Below, piece after piece: positions 43,376 to 54,310 of a stretch of 64,000 nt of DNA (positions are counted from its first letter, which is position 1; each line of letters opens with the position of its first letter). The stretch lies in assembly GCA_022606425.2 (NCBI GenBank), contig JAHDVF020001306.1, forward strand, positions 94,422 through 158,421. The letters are read 5' to 3'. The stretch comes from Lepidostoma basale (taxonomy: Eukaryota; Arthropoda; Insecta; Trichoptera; Lepidostomatidae). The notes beneath the pieces are model-generated. The model searched no databases, was not told the DNA's origin, and saw nothing but the letters and a program-made list of their open reading frames with translations. The position numbers and the translations under genes are program-made.

Positions 43376-44139
43376 AAACATCGTTTTATAAATTATTTAC
43401 ATATTATTTACATATTTATGACAATATTTTTATTTGTTTGTATTTAAACATAAATACACGCAAACATTAATACTGGTTTTACAGAAGAAGAAAAAATCAG
43501 ATCATGATAAAGGTCACATTCCCTGGAACAAATATTTCAATTTCGAAAGCATTTTGTTACCTAGATTGCGTCTCGAATACGTAAAAATTCAATTATTGTA
43601 AAAATACAAGAAACATATTCTGCCCTGAGGTAATAAACAACATTCTTCAAACTACAATATTTACTTATGAAGAACGAAATTCAACGTACAAAGTAATCTT
43701 AAAATTGTGTTCTTATACATATAAGGATATACATCTTATATGGTACAATATGTTACATCTTTGTGGTGTAAGATAATATTGTATCGATTTTGAGTTATCT
43801 CCCAGAGCCGTATCTGTGTGACAACATTCTATAATAAAAAAACGACGTGAAAATGTTCCTGCGTCACGTCAAATGATCTGTATAATCCAACGATTCTTTG
43901 AAAAATCGCCAAAGGGATACTCTTTCGGAGAGCGATAACTCCAGAGACAGGTTGAGAAATGGACTGAAAAGATTGGAGTTCTAACTTTAGCACTATTTTT
44001 ACAATAACGAAGCAGATTGAAATATGCTAGTCTGCTGTGAAACTAGTACACATCGAATTTTGTGTTCAATTTCATCTCATGACTTCAATATTACTGTGCT
44101 AATTGCGTTATGTGTGAATTAGATAATCAGGGATGGAAT
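43376..44139. other. AT-rich DNA, nothing recognised
   Basis: No supported feature. Confidence 0.4.
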
Positions 44140-44297
44140 TTGGTGGCGATGAGGTTCTCAACCCGTCACACAGCGTCTCTCGCGGGGGCGAAAAGAGAAT
44201 GATGGAGTGCCGCATCGGTTTAAGTGTGGCAGTCCATTCATTATGCCTACCCTTTCGGGGAGACGGCGTGAGGTTAGCTAGTTAGTTAGTTAGGGAT
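44140..44297 (+). mobile_element. RTE-A-linked short retroelement, 5'-truncated
   Basis: GGTGGCGATGAGGTTCTCAA, CCCGTCACACAGCGTCTCTC, GGGGCGAAAAGAGAATGATGG, then TGGCAGTCCATTCATTATGC and GGGGAGACGGCGTGAGG with a GTTA tail. 'GGGATGGAA' occurs at 44131-44139 and again at 44293-44301, a possible target duplication. Confidence 0.7.
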
Positions 44298-44301
44298 GGA
44301 A

Positions 44302-44630
44302 CTCAGACTGAAAATTCTCTGTGCTATTTCAGTAAAACTTTTCAGATCTAGGGTGAAATGTTGTTTTCTCAGTAAATTATAAACGGTTTATTATGGTCCA
44401 AAATTGAGTAACATACCAGGTAAAAAACAGAGCGAATAAATATAAAAAAAAACACCGTTCCTGAATATGATAGAATGATTATTCCGGTTTTGTAAAAAAA
44501 AAAAACTATAAAATTCTACAAATTCAATCAATTGATGATACTAGTTATTTTATTTTAGTTGATGATAATTAAAAAATATTTATATAAACTACATTGATTA
44601 TTATTATAGATCTCTCAATTTTGGTAACAT
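44302..44630. other. AT-rich DNA, nothing recognised
   Basis: No supported feature. Confidence 0.4.
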
Positions 44631-44644
44631 AAACTTATAATATT

Positions 44645-44813
44645 TAATGTTGAATGTTGGCCAAGTGAGGATTCAGAGAAATCGACGCGCGTGCATGACA
44701 CGTTATATGAATGTTGAGGAAGCGAGAGAAATATGTCAGGAAAGAAAAGTGTGGCAGTCCATTCTTTCTGCCTACGCCTTCGGGGATACGGCGTGATGGT
44801 TAGTTAGTTAGTT
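44645..44813 (+). pseudogene. Short RTE-A insertion with exact 14-bp target duplication
   Basis: AAACTTATAATATT lies at 44631-44644 and 44814-44827 without a mismatch. Between them are only the last 169 bp of RTE-A: GTTGGCCAAGTGAGGATTC, the RNRRACMTR and NVEEAREICQERKVWQSILS-type codons, SAYAFGDTA, stop and a GTTA tail. A textbook 5'-truncated target-primed insertion. Confidence 0.88.
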
Positions 44814-44827
44814 AAACTTATAATATT

Positions 44828-45540
44828 ATATTAGAAGCGTCATTGAATTGAGATTTATAACTACTGAAAGAAAATATGTTTATTGTTTCTATCATGTAAT
44901 AATTTTCTATAAAAAGGAAAAATTCGTCATTTTTTAGATCTGAAGTGATTTATTTAAGATAAAGTCAACATTTTAGTTGTGATTTTTTTGCTTTTAGTTT
45001 TTCTTCGGTAAAATAATTACATATATTTTTTTAATGTATAAGGCATATAAAAATCAAACATGTCTGTTAGTAATATAAAATAACGACACCTATGTGTATA
45101 AGTGGCTGTAACTCTAAAAGGACTCTTAAGTGTGGTATGTGAATACTCAATACAATGGGTGGTGTGTCAGACATCTATCTATATACACACATGATGATTC
45201 ATTGTACTTGTACATTATATACCCATCATTCCTACAGGGAGGACGTAGATGCTCTGTGTAGGTAGCATAACACAATGTGCCGGCGCACACTTGTAAGGCT
45301 CTGACCAAATAAAGATGTAAAAGTAGTGGCATATTGTACCCCAGACTCCCAGACATAAAAGGCTCGGAAAACCCACATCGCTCTATGTAAGAAAAATAAT
45401 GCTTCCTTAAGGAGTTCTAATAAAAAATATATGAAAAAAAGCATGAATGATGATGGTTACTTATATTTTACCGCGTGGTATGAGGTTTCTACTTGATATT
45501 AACAGGTGGAATTCCATATTGACGATTTTTTTATGAATGT
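44828..45540. other. AT-rich DNA, nothing recognised
   Basis: No supported feature. Confidence 0.4.
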
Positions 45541-45690
45541 AAACACTGTTTTTCCACGTTAAGAGTTTATTTTTCTCGAGATGTTTCGAAGGCTTTACAT
45601 ATTCATCATCGGGAGAACGACACAAACTATATCATTCTCCCGATGATGAAGGTGTAAAGCCTTCGAAACATGTAGATAAATAATTAGCTC
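45541..45690. repeat. Hammerhead-like foldback, family D'
   Basis: Inverted pair around ACGACACAAACTATATC. The plus motif (45640-45675) is CCGATGA, T, perfect stem II GAAGG/CCTTC with loop TGTAAAG, GAAA, CATGTAG. The minus motif (45578-45612) is CCGATGA, T, GAATATGTAAAGCCTTC, GAAA, CATCTC. The core differs from CTGATGA only at U4 (C in both arms). The final base after ACATGT is A, so the cleavage base is doubtful. Arms continue as TTATTTTTCTCGAG. Confidence 0.65.
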
Positions 45691-47619
45691 AAAAGTCATC
45701 AAATTTATTTAGACAAAAAATCATTAAAAAAATCATTAAATTTATTTAAACATCTTAACGAGTTATAAAACTTCATTTTGTGCTTTAATGTATTCAAAAA
45801 TAGCTGTTAAAAAATATATCGTTGTTCCAATAAGATGAAAAATGAATATTTTTATTCATAAAAAATCGTTAAATTAATTAAAACATTTCTATGTCTTACA
45901 GAACTTAATTACGTACTTTCATGTATGCAAAAGTTATTTAGCATAATGTATAAACGCACGGAAAAATAAAGCAATCTGGAAGAGGTTTGTCATTAGAGAT
46001 AATGTCAGTAGTTTGACCATAACAACTGATGATAACGAACCAGTGCTGTGATTTCTATGCTTATATTTTTAGATTTGCTTTATTTAGATACAATTCAAAT
46101 CATACCCAATGTATGTTTTGAATTGCCCTAACTAAATATAATATTATCTTGCACTCGACACTTTTTTCCCACCACACAAACACACCTATTATAGTGAGGT
46201 ATTCCATAAGGCAAATGTAAAATATTTTCTATATAATAATTATTATTAATAGACTCATTAGTACAGCGCCGTTTTCGTGAATAATTCACCTCAAGGGTGC
46301 TCTGCTCTCTCCCACCCCTACAATCCACATGCTAAGGAATATAATGTATTATATATGGTAAAGCCATGTACATTTATGGAACAGCCAGTCAGCATTTTTT
46401 AAAGCAAAATGATATCCTGCTTGTCAGCAGACGAGCAATAGAAATATCGTTAATTTGTACAGGGCAGGGTGAATTATATATCCTTCGAATAATGTACTTG
46501 TTTGAACAAATTCGATACGTATTATTTTCTTAAGCTTTTATATTGTTTGTAAGGGAAAATAAATACGTTTTGAAATTTTCGTAGGAGCCATTAAAATAAT
46601 AATTATATTAATAAATACAGAATATACATTTTTTTTAAAGTTTCGACATACCTATAGCACAAATAGTAATTTGTCCTCAAAATAATGTAGTTTGTGAGAA
46701 CATACAAAACACATTTACCATTGAAATAAAACCAAATGCTGAACTACGAACAAATCAAAGTAGCAAATTGCCTCGGTATAAATCTAAAGTTGAATATTTA
46801 CTGACTTTTGAGTTGAATGTGAAAGGTAGACAGTATTCCATGTGTTTGACAGTCAAAAGCGAGAGATTTCAAAAAGCACTTTATTTTGAATACGCGTGAA
46901 AATACGGTGAAAATTTTCCAAAATAAACCTGTACGTGGGTATGCCACAAAAACAGTTTAACTTCAACTGTTTTATTAAAGTTTGGTAGACGAATGTTCTC
47001 GTTATTAGAATAGCAAATGAGACATAAGAAATTAATTGACATTCGTGTAACAATATATTATATTAAAACTTTATATAGTGGGTCAGGGATAGCAAAATGA
47101 TAAATACTTATAACAAGTTCATAGCAGACAACGAGGACAGCTTGAAAGTATTCATATTGCATATAAATTATCCGAGAAATACGATACATCCAGTGAAAAA
47201 TTATGTTACTTTGAAAAAAATATATATAAATCAAGTATGAAAAATTAATTTCAATTTTGCAACTATACTATAGGATGCAAAGTTTTTATTAACTCTAAAC
47301 AAACGTTTCCCTAGATAACATTTTATACTTATGGTTAATTTTTTTTTAATTAAATTTATTAACGTATCGTTTGTTTCGGTTCTAATTGGTAGAATTCAAT
47401 GTTTAATTTCAAATTAATTAAACAAAATAATAGCTATTCCAAAAATTCAATTAACAATTTCCTAGTACAATAAAAATGCGTTATATAGTACAATGTGTTT
47501 TTATTATTTCAAATTGAGAAAATGTACGTTTTTAATAAAACACTTTAGTAAGAAGCCAATACTTGGTGGTTTGACATATTTAACATTTTTATTAAACAGT
47601 CGTTGAATTGAATTTAACT
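45691..47619. other. AT-rich DNA; one short shared block
   Basis: 46266-46305 (CGCCGTTTTCGTGAATAATT CACCTCAAGGGTGCTCTG) matches 27487-27526 and may be the end of an unidentified repeat. Otherwise nothing supported in nearly 2 kb. Confidence 0.45.
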
Positions 47620-47730
47620 ATTAGTTTTGTATGCCCTGAGGAAGCTCGCTACAGAGTGAAATCAGTTTGCGCTACATACTCATAATAAAGCGGTTTTTAT
47701 ACAAATGATTAAAAAAGTGTTTAATTAAAT
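47620..47730 (+). repeat. Hammerhead-like element, family B, single
   Basis: Motif 47636-47667: CTGAGGA (allowed N7), extra A, stem II GCTC/GAGT with loop GCTACA, GAAA, TCAGTT. It trails into CTCATAATAAAGCGGTTTTT ATACAAATGATTAAAAAAGT, like the 49.3 kb copy. Core boxes are complete, but stem III is not clearly paired. Confidence 0.6.
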
Positions 47731-48639
47731 TATTTTGTATTTAACAAGTCACCATAAACTAAATCAATTTTATAAGGGATTTTTATTTATTTATAATAAT
47801 TTTATGTTTTTACCATACAAAAGGTTTGAAGTTTGAATTCATTCGAGTATTCTGTTGAGAGCGCACCATAAAATCGTCCCTGAAAAGCGCCCTCAGTGTC
47901 AACATTGATTAAAATCCTAGCTATGGCAAGCTTTTCCCATTTCGGCCTTCACCTGATTCTGGAAATTGCCGGACTTGAATGCAAAAAGTAATTCAACAAA
48001 ATTAAATCGTCATCAGATAAATGGATCAAGGTTATCAAGAACGCTTATTACATATTTGATGATTGAGAAAGTTACGCGGAGGGGAGTATTATGTTAATTA
48101 TGTAAATACAAAATAACGTTTACGGGATCCCTCATTCATTCGGAAATGATTAAGGGTTAGCATGCTGTATAAATTTTGTACTCAAACTTTATATCTCGGA
48201 AAATTATCTTGTTAATGATAGGAGTATTTGAATTAAGTACTCCTGGGCGCTTGTGATCTTGCAATAATTTTCAGAATCCACAGAAACCTCAAGGTTGCAC
48301 GGACATTGTGTCAACATTAACATGTTTCTCATCGTCAGTAATAATAAGTAACAAAAATACGTATGTTTTTTTTTCACTTTCAAGTTCATTTAACTTAACA
48401 AATTAATAATTAAGATACTGTAAATTTCTCATCGTAAATAAAATTACGCCATTCTTTTGTCCATTTTTTTGGCCGAACTATATATTCCTATAAATAGTAA
48501 TTAACCGTTCTTTTAATTAAAATATTTAGGTACCTAACTCAATTTCAGCAGGAACATCAAAATTATATCAAAGAAATTATTCAAGTTGACAGGAAAAAAT
48601 ACACATAAGATTCGAAAAATCACGAAAATTTTACATTTG
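47731..48639. other. AT-rich DNA, nothing recognised
   Basis: 47860-47960 is somewhat more complex (GAGAGCGCACCATAAAATCG) but unassigned. Confidence 0.4.
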
Positions 48640-48745
48640 ATATATTATTGTAACACTAGATGATGTCAACATAGGTTGATGAAACAGCTGTCGCGTAAAA
48701 TAAAATACAATTGTCATACAAAAACAAAGTTCTTTAATTTAACAG
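48640..48745 (+). repeat. Hammerhead-like element, family A, decayed core
   Basis: 48656-48692: CTAGATGA (for CCTGATGA), T, GTCAAC/GGTTGAT, GAAA, CAGCTGTC. Flanks TATTATTGTAACAC and GCGTAAAATAAAATACAATTG match the 51.4 kb copy closely. Confidence 0.65.
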
Positions 48746-49149
48746 TTTTTAAATGCATTAATCTCGACAAGTTAATATAAGTAAGATACTATAAAATTCT
48801 CATCGTAAATAAAATAAAGGCTCCTTTTTCCCACTTCTATAAGTTCATTTATATCAACATGTTACTATAGATAAGATTCTATAACTTTACCATCAATATA
48901 ATGATATAAACTTTTCCCAAATTATATTTAATGTTGGAAAGAAGTTTATCACGTTCTGGGCGAGAATAATATATCAATTGGCTCCGTAACACGACGCTAA
49001 TTTTCTTCTCATTCAAACTAACCAAAACAATTTTGGTCAACAATTTATGTTCATAGATGGCGCTAATCGTGAACAGTTATAATAATATGTAGTATAATTT
49101 TGAAACTTTGAAATAATATGTAGTATAATTTGTGGTGTAACATTATTAA
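48746..49149. repeat. AT-rich DNA with a short tandem duplication
   Basis: AATAATATGTAGTATAATTT occurs twice (49080-49099 and 49112-49131), just upstream of a family B foldback. Nothing else supported. Confidence 0.5.
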
Positions 49150-49360
49150 ATAAATAAAAATACGCTTTTAGAATTTGTATCAAAACCACATTATTTGGTA
49201 TCACAACTGGTTTCGCTCCCGTCGGAGCTTTGTCAGGGTGAGAGAGTAAACTAAAAACTCACTTTGACGAAGCTCGACGTGAGCGATTGGTGTTACCAAA
49301 TAAAGTGGTTTTGATACAAATACTAAAAGTATAATATATTATTATTTTATTTAATAATAC
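49150..49360. repeat. Hammerhead-like foldback, family B
   Basis: Arms share TTTGTATCAAAACCACATTA TTTGGTA and its complement. The minus motif (49205-49236) is CTGACAA (G8 changed), A, perfect stem II GCTCC/GGAGC with loop GACG, GAAA, CCAGTT. The plus motif (49263-49292) is TTGACGA, A, GCTC/GAGC, GATT, GGTG. The minus arm is one core base from consensus. Confidence 0.7.
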
Positions 49361-49489
49361 TTTCGATAAGAAACTTTAGCAAATCATGAAGATTATTGCG
49401 TATAAACGTTAAACTAAACAGCATTTTTATCATTAGTTATCCAGGTTAAGAGGTAAATAAGGGAACATAGAAAATGATAGGCAATTGAT

Positions 49490-49665
49490 CAAAGTCCGGA
49501 TCGTCCAGAACATGCCTACGATGAGGTTCGAAACCGATCACACCGCGTCTCCCGCGGGGGCGAAAAGGGAAGGATGGAGTGCCGCATCGATTAAGCGTGG
49601 CAGTCCATTCTTTCTGTCTACCCCTTCGGGGAGACGGCGTAATGGTTAGTAAGTTAGTTAATTAG
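49490..49665 (+). mobile_element. RTE-A-linked short retroelement, truncated
   Basis: Starts AAAGTCCGGATCGTCCAGAA, jumps to CCTACGATGAGGTTCGAAAC (about 190 bp missing compared with 23120-23606), then CGCGTCTCCCGCGGGGGCGA and the common RTE-A end GGGGAGACGGCGTAATGG with GTTA units. Confidence 0.72.
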
Positions 49666-49929
49666 ATAACAAAATAGTTGCAACTAATTAGAATTACTTT
49701 CGGAGAGAATCGAAGTATTCCTCTCTCGCTTTCTTGTATTCAAAATATTCTGGTACTCTTTGATGATAATCAGAATCAAGGAGATTCTGACTCATTTTTT
49801 TTTTATTGATAAATTTCATTATACTCGTGGAAATAACGGTAGTAATGAAAATACCAAAAATAATATAAATTATTATTAAAAAAAATAACTTTTCGAATTA
49901 ATGTGTTAATTCTTATATTTTTTGGCATC

Positions 49930-50040
49930 TTGGAAAAATGCTTGTAACTTAACCAACGCCGACGTTTCTAGGATCGTTGAGTCTGCATCTTGGGAAAATG
50001 GGTGACGGGCTTCACTCATTTTCCCAAGATCCCAAAAAAC
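49930..50040. repeat. Hairpin repeat
   Basis: TTGGGAAAATGGGTGA and its near-complement TCACTCATTTTCCCAA (49993-50030) enclose CGGGCT. CATCTTGGRAAAATG occurs a third time at 49926-49940. No family recognised. Confidence 0.55.
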
Positions 50041-50232
50041 ACATTGCTACCAACGATGAAAATCTACTAAATTATTTTATTATATTTGTTTTCTGGTTTC
50101 GTTTTAACATTTTATTATTCTGGTAATCATAATTATGGAATTCCCAGTGTTATCCGCTTAAATTGATCGAAATTCATAATATCAACACGATTTATAAAGC
50201 TCACATACATCCATTAATAAAACAGTGTTCTG

Positions 50233-50471
50233 AAAGCCGTGCCACACTGTTTTAAACAAACTCTCCACATCGGTCTCCACTGGCGGTTTAAAACTGTGTA
50301 GACACTTGTTTGAAACCAAAATTCGTTTGACCTTCAACAACCTTTGTGGACGGACGCGCATAGTGTGCGTGTTGTAAACTGTTGTAAACACGCATTCCAC
50401 ATGTGGGGCTCCACATTCCACCAAGGTCACTCTTGTGGAGAGCTTGTTTCAAACAGTGTGGCACGGCCTTT
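50233..50471. mobile_element. Short MITE with inverted ends
   Basis: The left end GAAAGCCGTGCCACACTGTT and the right end, complement of AACAGTGTGGCACGGCCTT, are inverted over ~28 bp. Length about 240 bp. The interior is rich in TGTGGAG/CTCCACA words. The superfamily is uncertain: the GGCCGTGCCACAC end is reminiscent of PIF/Harbinger-like MITEs, but I see no clear 3-bp duplication. The 82-codon minus frame is not a gene. Confidence 0.65.
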
Positions 50472-51028
50472 ACTATTAGTTAACAAATTGAAATTTTATT
50501 CACTAATGTAAATAGGGTTTTCAAATAAATTTATTAGTTTTATTATCCACCTTTATTTACATAAAAAATGGGTTATCATAAAAAAATATATATCTACAAC
50601 ATACTCGTGTAATAGTTTATTATTAAACTCATCGCTCACACATTTGATAAATATGATAGATTGGTATGCATTTACAATCATTTCGGATGGAGTAATGTAC
50701 GTTTTATCTATAAAAAACATTTCTCGAAGTTCAAAGCTTTGTTCGTCATGGGAGAACAATTTTCACCAGATAATGGATTCTGAATCTGTGCTCTAACAAT
50801 AGTTTCTAAAAGTGCAAAATTATTATGCTTTCTTATTTCTCTCAATACAGGAGCACAGATCATAGAGTAGAATACTTGTACATAAATTGCATATGTAGAT
50901 AAGATTTCTTTGTTGTTCTGGTGCGCTACGCTAAAAATTTAATGATAATAAATAATACGTTTGTCTTCTTATATATTAAAAATATAAATATTTCGAAGTT
51001 ATATAATATTAAAATATCATCAGATATA
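50472..51028. other. AT-rich DNA, nothing recognised
   Basis: No supported feature. Confidence 0.4.
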
Positions 51029-51337
51029 ACTAACTAACTAATACGCCGTTTCCACAGAGGGATGGGGAGAGAGAATGGACCACCATACTTCTCTGTCTTA
51101 ACATACCTCTCGAGCCTCCTCTGCATTCATACATCGTAACAATCACTCTCGTCGATTTTTCCGACTTCGAAAGTAGCCGTCTTTTAATAATTTATTAATT
51201 TGATCAAGCCATAATTTTCTCGGTCGTCCTCTGCTTCTCTTCCTATTCACACTATTTATTTATATTTTTTAACCATTCTTCTCTCACCCGTTCGTTGCAA
51301 ATGTCCAAACCATTTGAGGGATCCTATTTTAATTTTA

Positions 51338-51508
51338 AATTAAAAAACTTTGTTTTATAATATTATTGTAACACCTGATGATGTCAACATAGGTTGAAGA
51401 AACAGCTGTCGCGTAAAATAAAAATACAATTGTGATACATAAACCAAAGTTTTTTGATTAAAATTTTATATTGTTCAAGTATCATATTGTGTCTGACAAA
51501 ACTGTGGA
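51338..51508 (+). mobile_element. Complete short hammerhead element, family A, with 14-bp target duplication
   Basis: CTATTTTAATTTTA occurs exactly at 51324-51337 and 51509-51522. The 171 bp between begin AATTAAAAAACTTTGTTTTA, contain the motif at 51375-51410, then GCGTAAAATAAAAATACAAT TG, and end GTTCAAGTATCATATTGTGT CTGACAAAACTGTGGA. It contains no inverted partner, no reading frame and no tRNA-like boxes. The duplication length fits target-primed reverse transcription better than DNA transposition. Confidence 0.78.
51375..51410 (+). ncRNA. Candidate hammerhead ribozyme (family A, intact core)
   Basis: CTGATGA (51375-51381), extra T, stem II GTCAAC/GTTGAA with loop ATAG (five of six pairs), GAAA (51399-51402), stem III CAG/CTG, TC ending at 51410. 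The stem III region ACAGCTGT is self-complementary. Together with 24797-24832 this is the best candidate in the window. Confidence 0.7.
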
Positions 51509-51865
51509 CTATTTTAATTTTACTTGTGGTACAATCTGCCTTACATTTCTTCCTTATTTCGGCGTTCGGTATTCATATCATCATGCATTGTTTTCTCACA
51601 CATTATTCGAAGGGATCTTTCTACGACTTTTATATCTGAAGGTTGGCACTGAAACTCCATTATGTACTGCCATCATTGTTTCAGTAGGTATAATTATATA
51701 TGCAAAGATGCCTTAGAGTGCGCCATCTAAATATTTTGTTTCCAGCACCAACCCGTTTTTCAATGTCTTTCTCCATGTTTCCATATCTTGTAAACATGTT
51801 TCACAGATCAATACATTCGGTTTAACGTGAAGATTGAAATTCAGATATAACACATAAAATTTAAA

Positions 51866-52310
51866 ATGTTGACTATTTTAATATCACAGTATACCGAGAA
51901 AGAACATATCTTGGAACTAGAAAGGATCCAGAAACGAATTTTGAGATATTTATACCTCAGGGAGTATAACTATTATTCTTTTTTGTATCCCTCACTATTT
52001 CTCTCAGGAATTTTAGATTTCAACACTCTTGAAACTCGTCGAATGATCTTTCTAGGTAAGCATTTTTTAAACTATTATATTATCCGGAGGTATTTACAAT
52101 CCAGGAATACTGAGAGAACTAAATCTATACGTTCCCCATAGTTATATCAGAGCAAGGGGGCATATATTATTTTATGCCCCAAATTGCCGCACAGAGGCCC
52201 TTAGTATTCAAAGCGATTCGTCTTTTAAATGATGTTGCAAAAGAGATAGACCTCTTTGGATGCAATGATGGCGAATTCGTGAATACCCTTACGATAAAGA
52301 CAGCAAGGAA
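51866..52310 (+). pseudogene. LINE (Jockey/CR1-like) RT C-terminal fragment
   Basis: Reads EKEHILELERIQKRILRYLY, LREYNYYSFLYPSLFLSGIL, DFNTLETRRMIFLGKHFLN. After a frameshift near 52095 it continues GILRELNLYVPHSYIRARGH, ILFYAPNCRTEALSIQ, and after another, RLLNDVAKEIDLFGCN. It parallels 9205-9810 residue by residue. Disabled. Confidence 0.75.
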
Positions 52311-52426
52311 ATAACAGGCATATTCCTATTCATAAGGTTCTATGTTTATTTCCTTTGATATTATTTTTTTCATCCTTTACATCGATTTGGCTCGCGCTGT
52401 AATGATGTAAGGAGTTTTTTCAACAA

Positions 52427-52457
<31 letters not shown>

Positions 52458-52520
52458 GGATTTGTACGTTTATATTTGATATATACGTACAAATACTGTT
52501 ATTATTATTATTATTATTAT
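52427..52520. repeat. Palindrome with (AAT)n arms
   Basis: An ATA trinucleotide run followed by ACAGGATTTGTACGT is mirrored by ACGTACAAATACTGT and a TTA run. The whole is an inverted repeat about 46 bp per arm. Confidence 0.7.
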
Positions 52521-52655
52521 GTGCATGACACGATGTATGAATGTTGAGAAAGCGAGAGAAATATGTCAGGAAAGAAAAGTGTGGCAGTCCATTCTTTCTA
52601 CCTACCTCTTCGGGGAGACGGCATGATGGTTAGTTAGTTAGTTAGTTAGTGTACG
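52521..52655 (+). pseudogene. Short RTE-A 3' end
   Basis: ATGTGCATGACACGATGTATG AATGTTGAG..., then GCAGTCCATTCTTTCTACC, GGGGAGACGGCATGATGG and five GTTA units. Only the last ~40 codons remain, beginning exactly at the edge of the (TTA)n palindrome. Confidence 0.75.
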
Positions 52656-53314
52656 TATATATTCAAATGAATGTTCAAATATTTTAAAAATCAAACAATA
52701 TGTGAGATTTCGTGCCTTAAACTTACAATATAATACAGTTTAAAAAAATACATTACGCAATAAGTTATAACTCAATTAAAATAAGTTTTTGGTGAAAAAA
52801 TTATTTAACCTCGCCGAGAGTGTACGTGACATATGAAAATAATTCTTGAAACTTAGTAACACTAATACTATAATATGACTTCTATAAAATAGTGCCAAAA
52901 ACATAAATTAATAAAGAAAAAAATATCAGAAAAGATAACAGCAAACTTAATACGAGAAAAGTTACTCGGCACGCGAGGGTAAGAAAACTCAAGGAAAAAC
53001 AATATTATTACTTTTATTGTACGTTAGTTTGTAACTTCGCAGTTCGATTCTTTGTTCCAATGTGAGATGAACGATATCTCAGTAGTGACAGTGGCTTTGA
53101 GAACGAACAATGAAAACCTGTCATATCCACCTGAAATGGATTCCAACCAAACGTAAAAAATAATCAGAATATAAATGATAAAAAATCTATTCTTTGCGTG
53201 TCAAAATATATACGAGTATCAAGTGTATTTTTTATAAACGAATATGTACATATTTCAGATGAAAAATAATAATACATTTTTAAAATCATATATTGAAGGG
53301 CGTTACTATTCAAA
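52656..53314. other. AT-rich DNA, nothing recognised
   Basis: No supported feature. Confidence 0.4.
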
Positions 53315-53592
53315 CAAAAGCATTAGAATTTCTTCTATATTCGCCTTCACTTTGTGTTGCGGATTCACATTTGAATTACTTTTTGATAACTTTGTATTAT
53401 CACAACACTTTCTTAAATTGTTCACAGACATGTTCCCGGACACAGAAGGCCCTTCCTCAGCTTGTAAAAAGCGTGTAAAAAAAATTACACGCTGAGGAAG
53501 GGCCTTCTGTGTCCCAAAACATGTCTGTGAACAATTTAAGAAAGTGTTGTGATAATACAAACTTATCAAAAAGTAATTCAAAAGCATTAGAA
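53315..53592. mobile_element. Hammerhead foldback element, family D, with 14-bp target duplication
   Basis: CAAAAGCATTAGAA is exactly repeated at 53315-53328 and 53579-53592. The 250-bp insert begins TTTCTTCTATATTCGCCTTC ACTTTGTGTTGCGG, then forms an inverted repeat with ~88-bp arms (53373-53462 and 53491-53579). The minus motif (53427-53460) is CTGAGGA, A, GGGCC…GTCC, GGGAA, CATGTC. The plus motif (53492-53525) is CTGAGGA, A, GGGCC…GTCCC, AAAA, CATGTC. ACATGT is the self-complementary stem III. GAAA is altered differently in each arm, so both probably descend from GAAA. Confidence 0.8.
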
Positions 53593-53949
53593 ATTAATTG
53601 AAATGTTATAAAGTAATATTATAACTATTTTTATTAAATACTCGTAATTGATAACACTTCTGTGCGTTGTCTTTACACTACTTGATAATATACGAGTATA
53701 TATCGCACTAGCATTTCTTAAATGACACAAGACAAAAAAGTTTTTTTTACCTAGTGTCACTTTAGAAATACAAGTGCCATAATACGAATATAATGAATGT
53801 AATTAATAAGGATAATTATTTCGTTCCTTTATTTCAGCACGTCATTAGTTATTTCAGCGAATATGATTTAAATGATGTAATTCGATACTTTGATCGCTAG
53901 ACATATTTATATAATTAAAATGTTCAGAATTCAAAATATGATTCTCTTC
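53593..53949. other. AT-rich DNA, nothing recognised
   Basis: No supported feature. Confidence 0.4.
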
Positions 53950-54310
53950 AATTTGTTTTTTGAATGTATACAAATACTTGTAGACAAATACATTTACCCA
54001 TTGCGGGTTAATAATTTTTAAGGATTAATTGTATCTCAATAGAGACGAAGATGTAATTTTTTTTTTGGAAACAGAATATGGTAGTCGAGGCGTTTTACAG
54101 GACTTATGACCTGTCATTGGTTGGGTTAAGAGATCACTTTATGTTAACAACATTCCCCATTCCGCCCTTCTTACGACCACCACGTCTGCGAAATTTTTGA
54201 CTAACCATTGATAGGTCATAAGTCCTGTAAAACGCCTCGACAACCATATTCTGTTTACAAAAAAAAAATCCTTCTTCGTCTCTATTGAAATACAATGAAT
54301 CCTGAAAAAT
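53950..54310. repeat. Dispersed repeat X, inverted pair
   Basis: TTTGAATGTATACAAATACT TGTAGACA (53958-53985), then a plus-oriented X unit (54021-54190: ATCTCAATAGAGACGAAGAT, ACAGAATATGG, GACTTATGACCTGTCATTGG, CTTCTTACGACCACC). A second, shorter, inverted unit follows (54205-54300). The arms pair over ~90 bp. Confidence 0.65.

Larger units (their letters stand above)
51029..51805 (-). pseudogene. Older RTE-A copy interrupted by a hammerhead element
   Basis: 51029-51325 is the 3' part on the minus strand (GTTA tail, then GGAGGCTCGAGAGGTATGTT, RRSRKNRREC-like codons). 51640-51805 matches the RT-downstream part of 14822-15705 (GGTTGGCACTGAAACTCC, CCAGCACCAACCCGTTTTTC). A 171-bp hammerhead element sits between them at 51338-51508 with a 14-bp duplication. 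No frame is intact. Confidence 0.65.
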
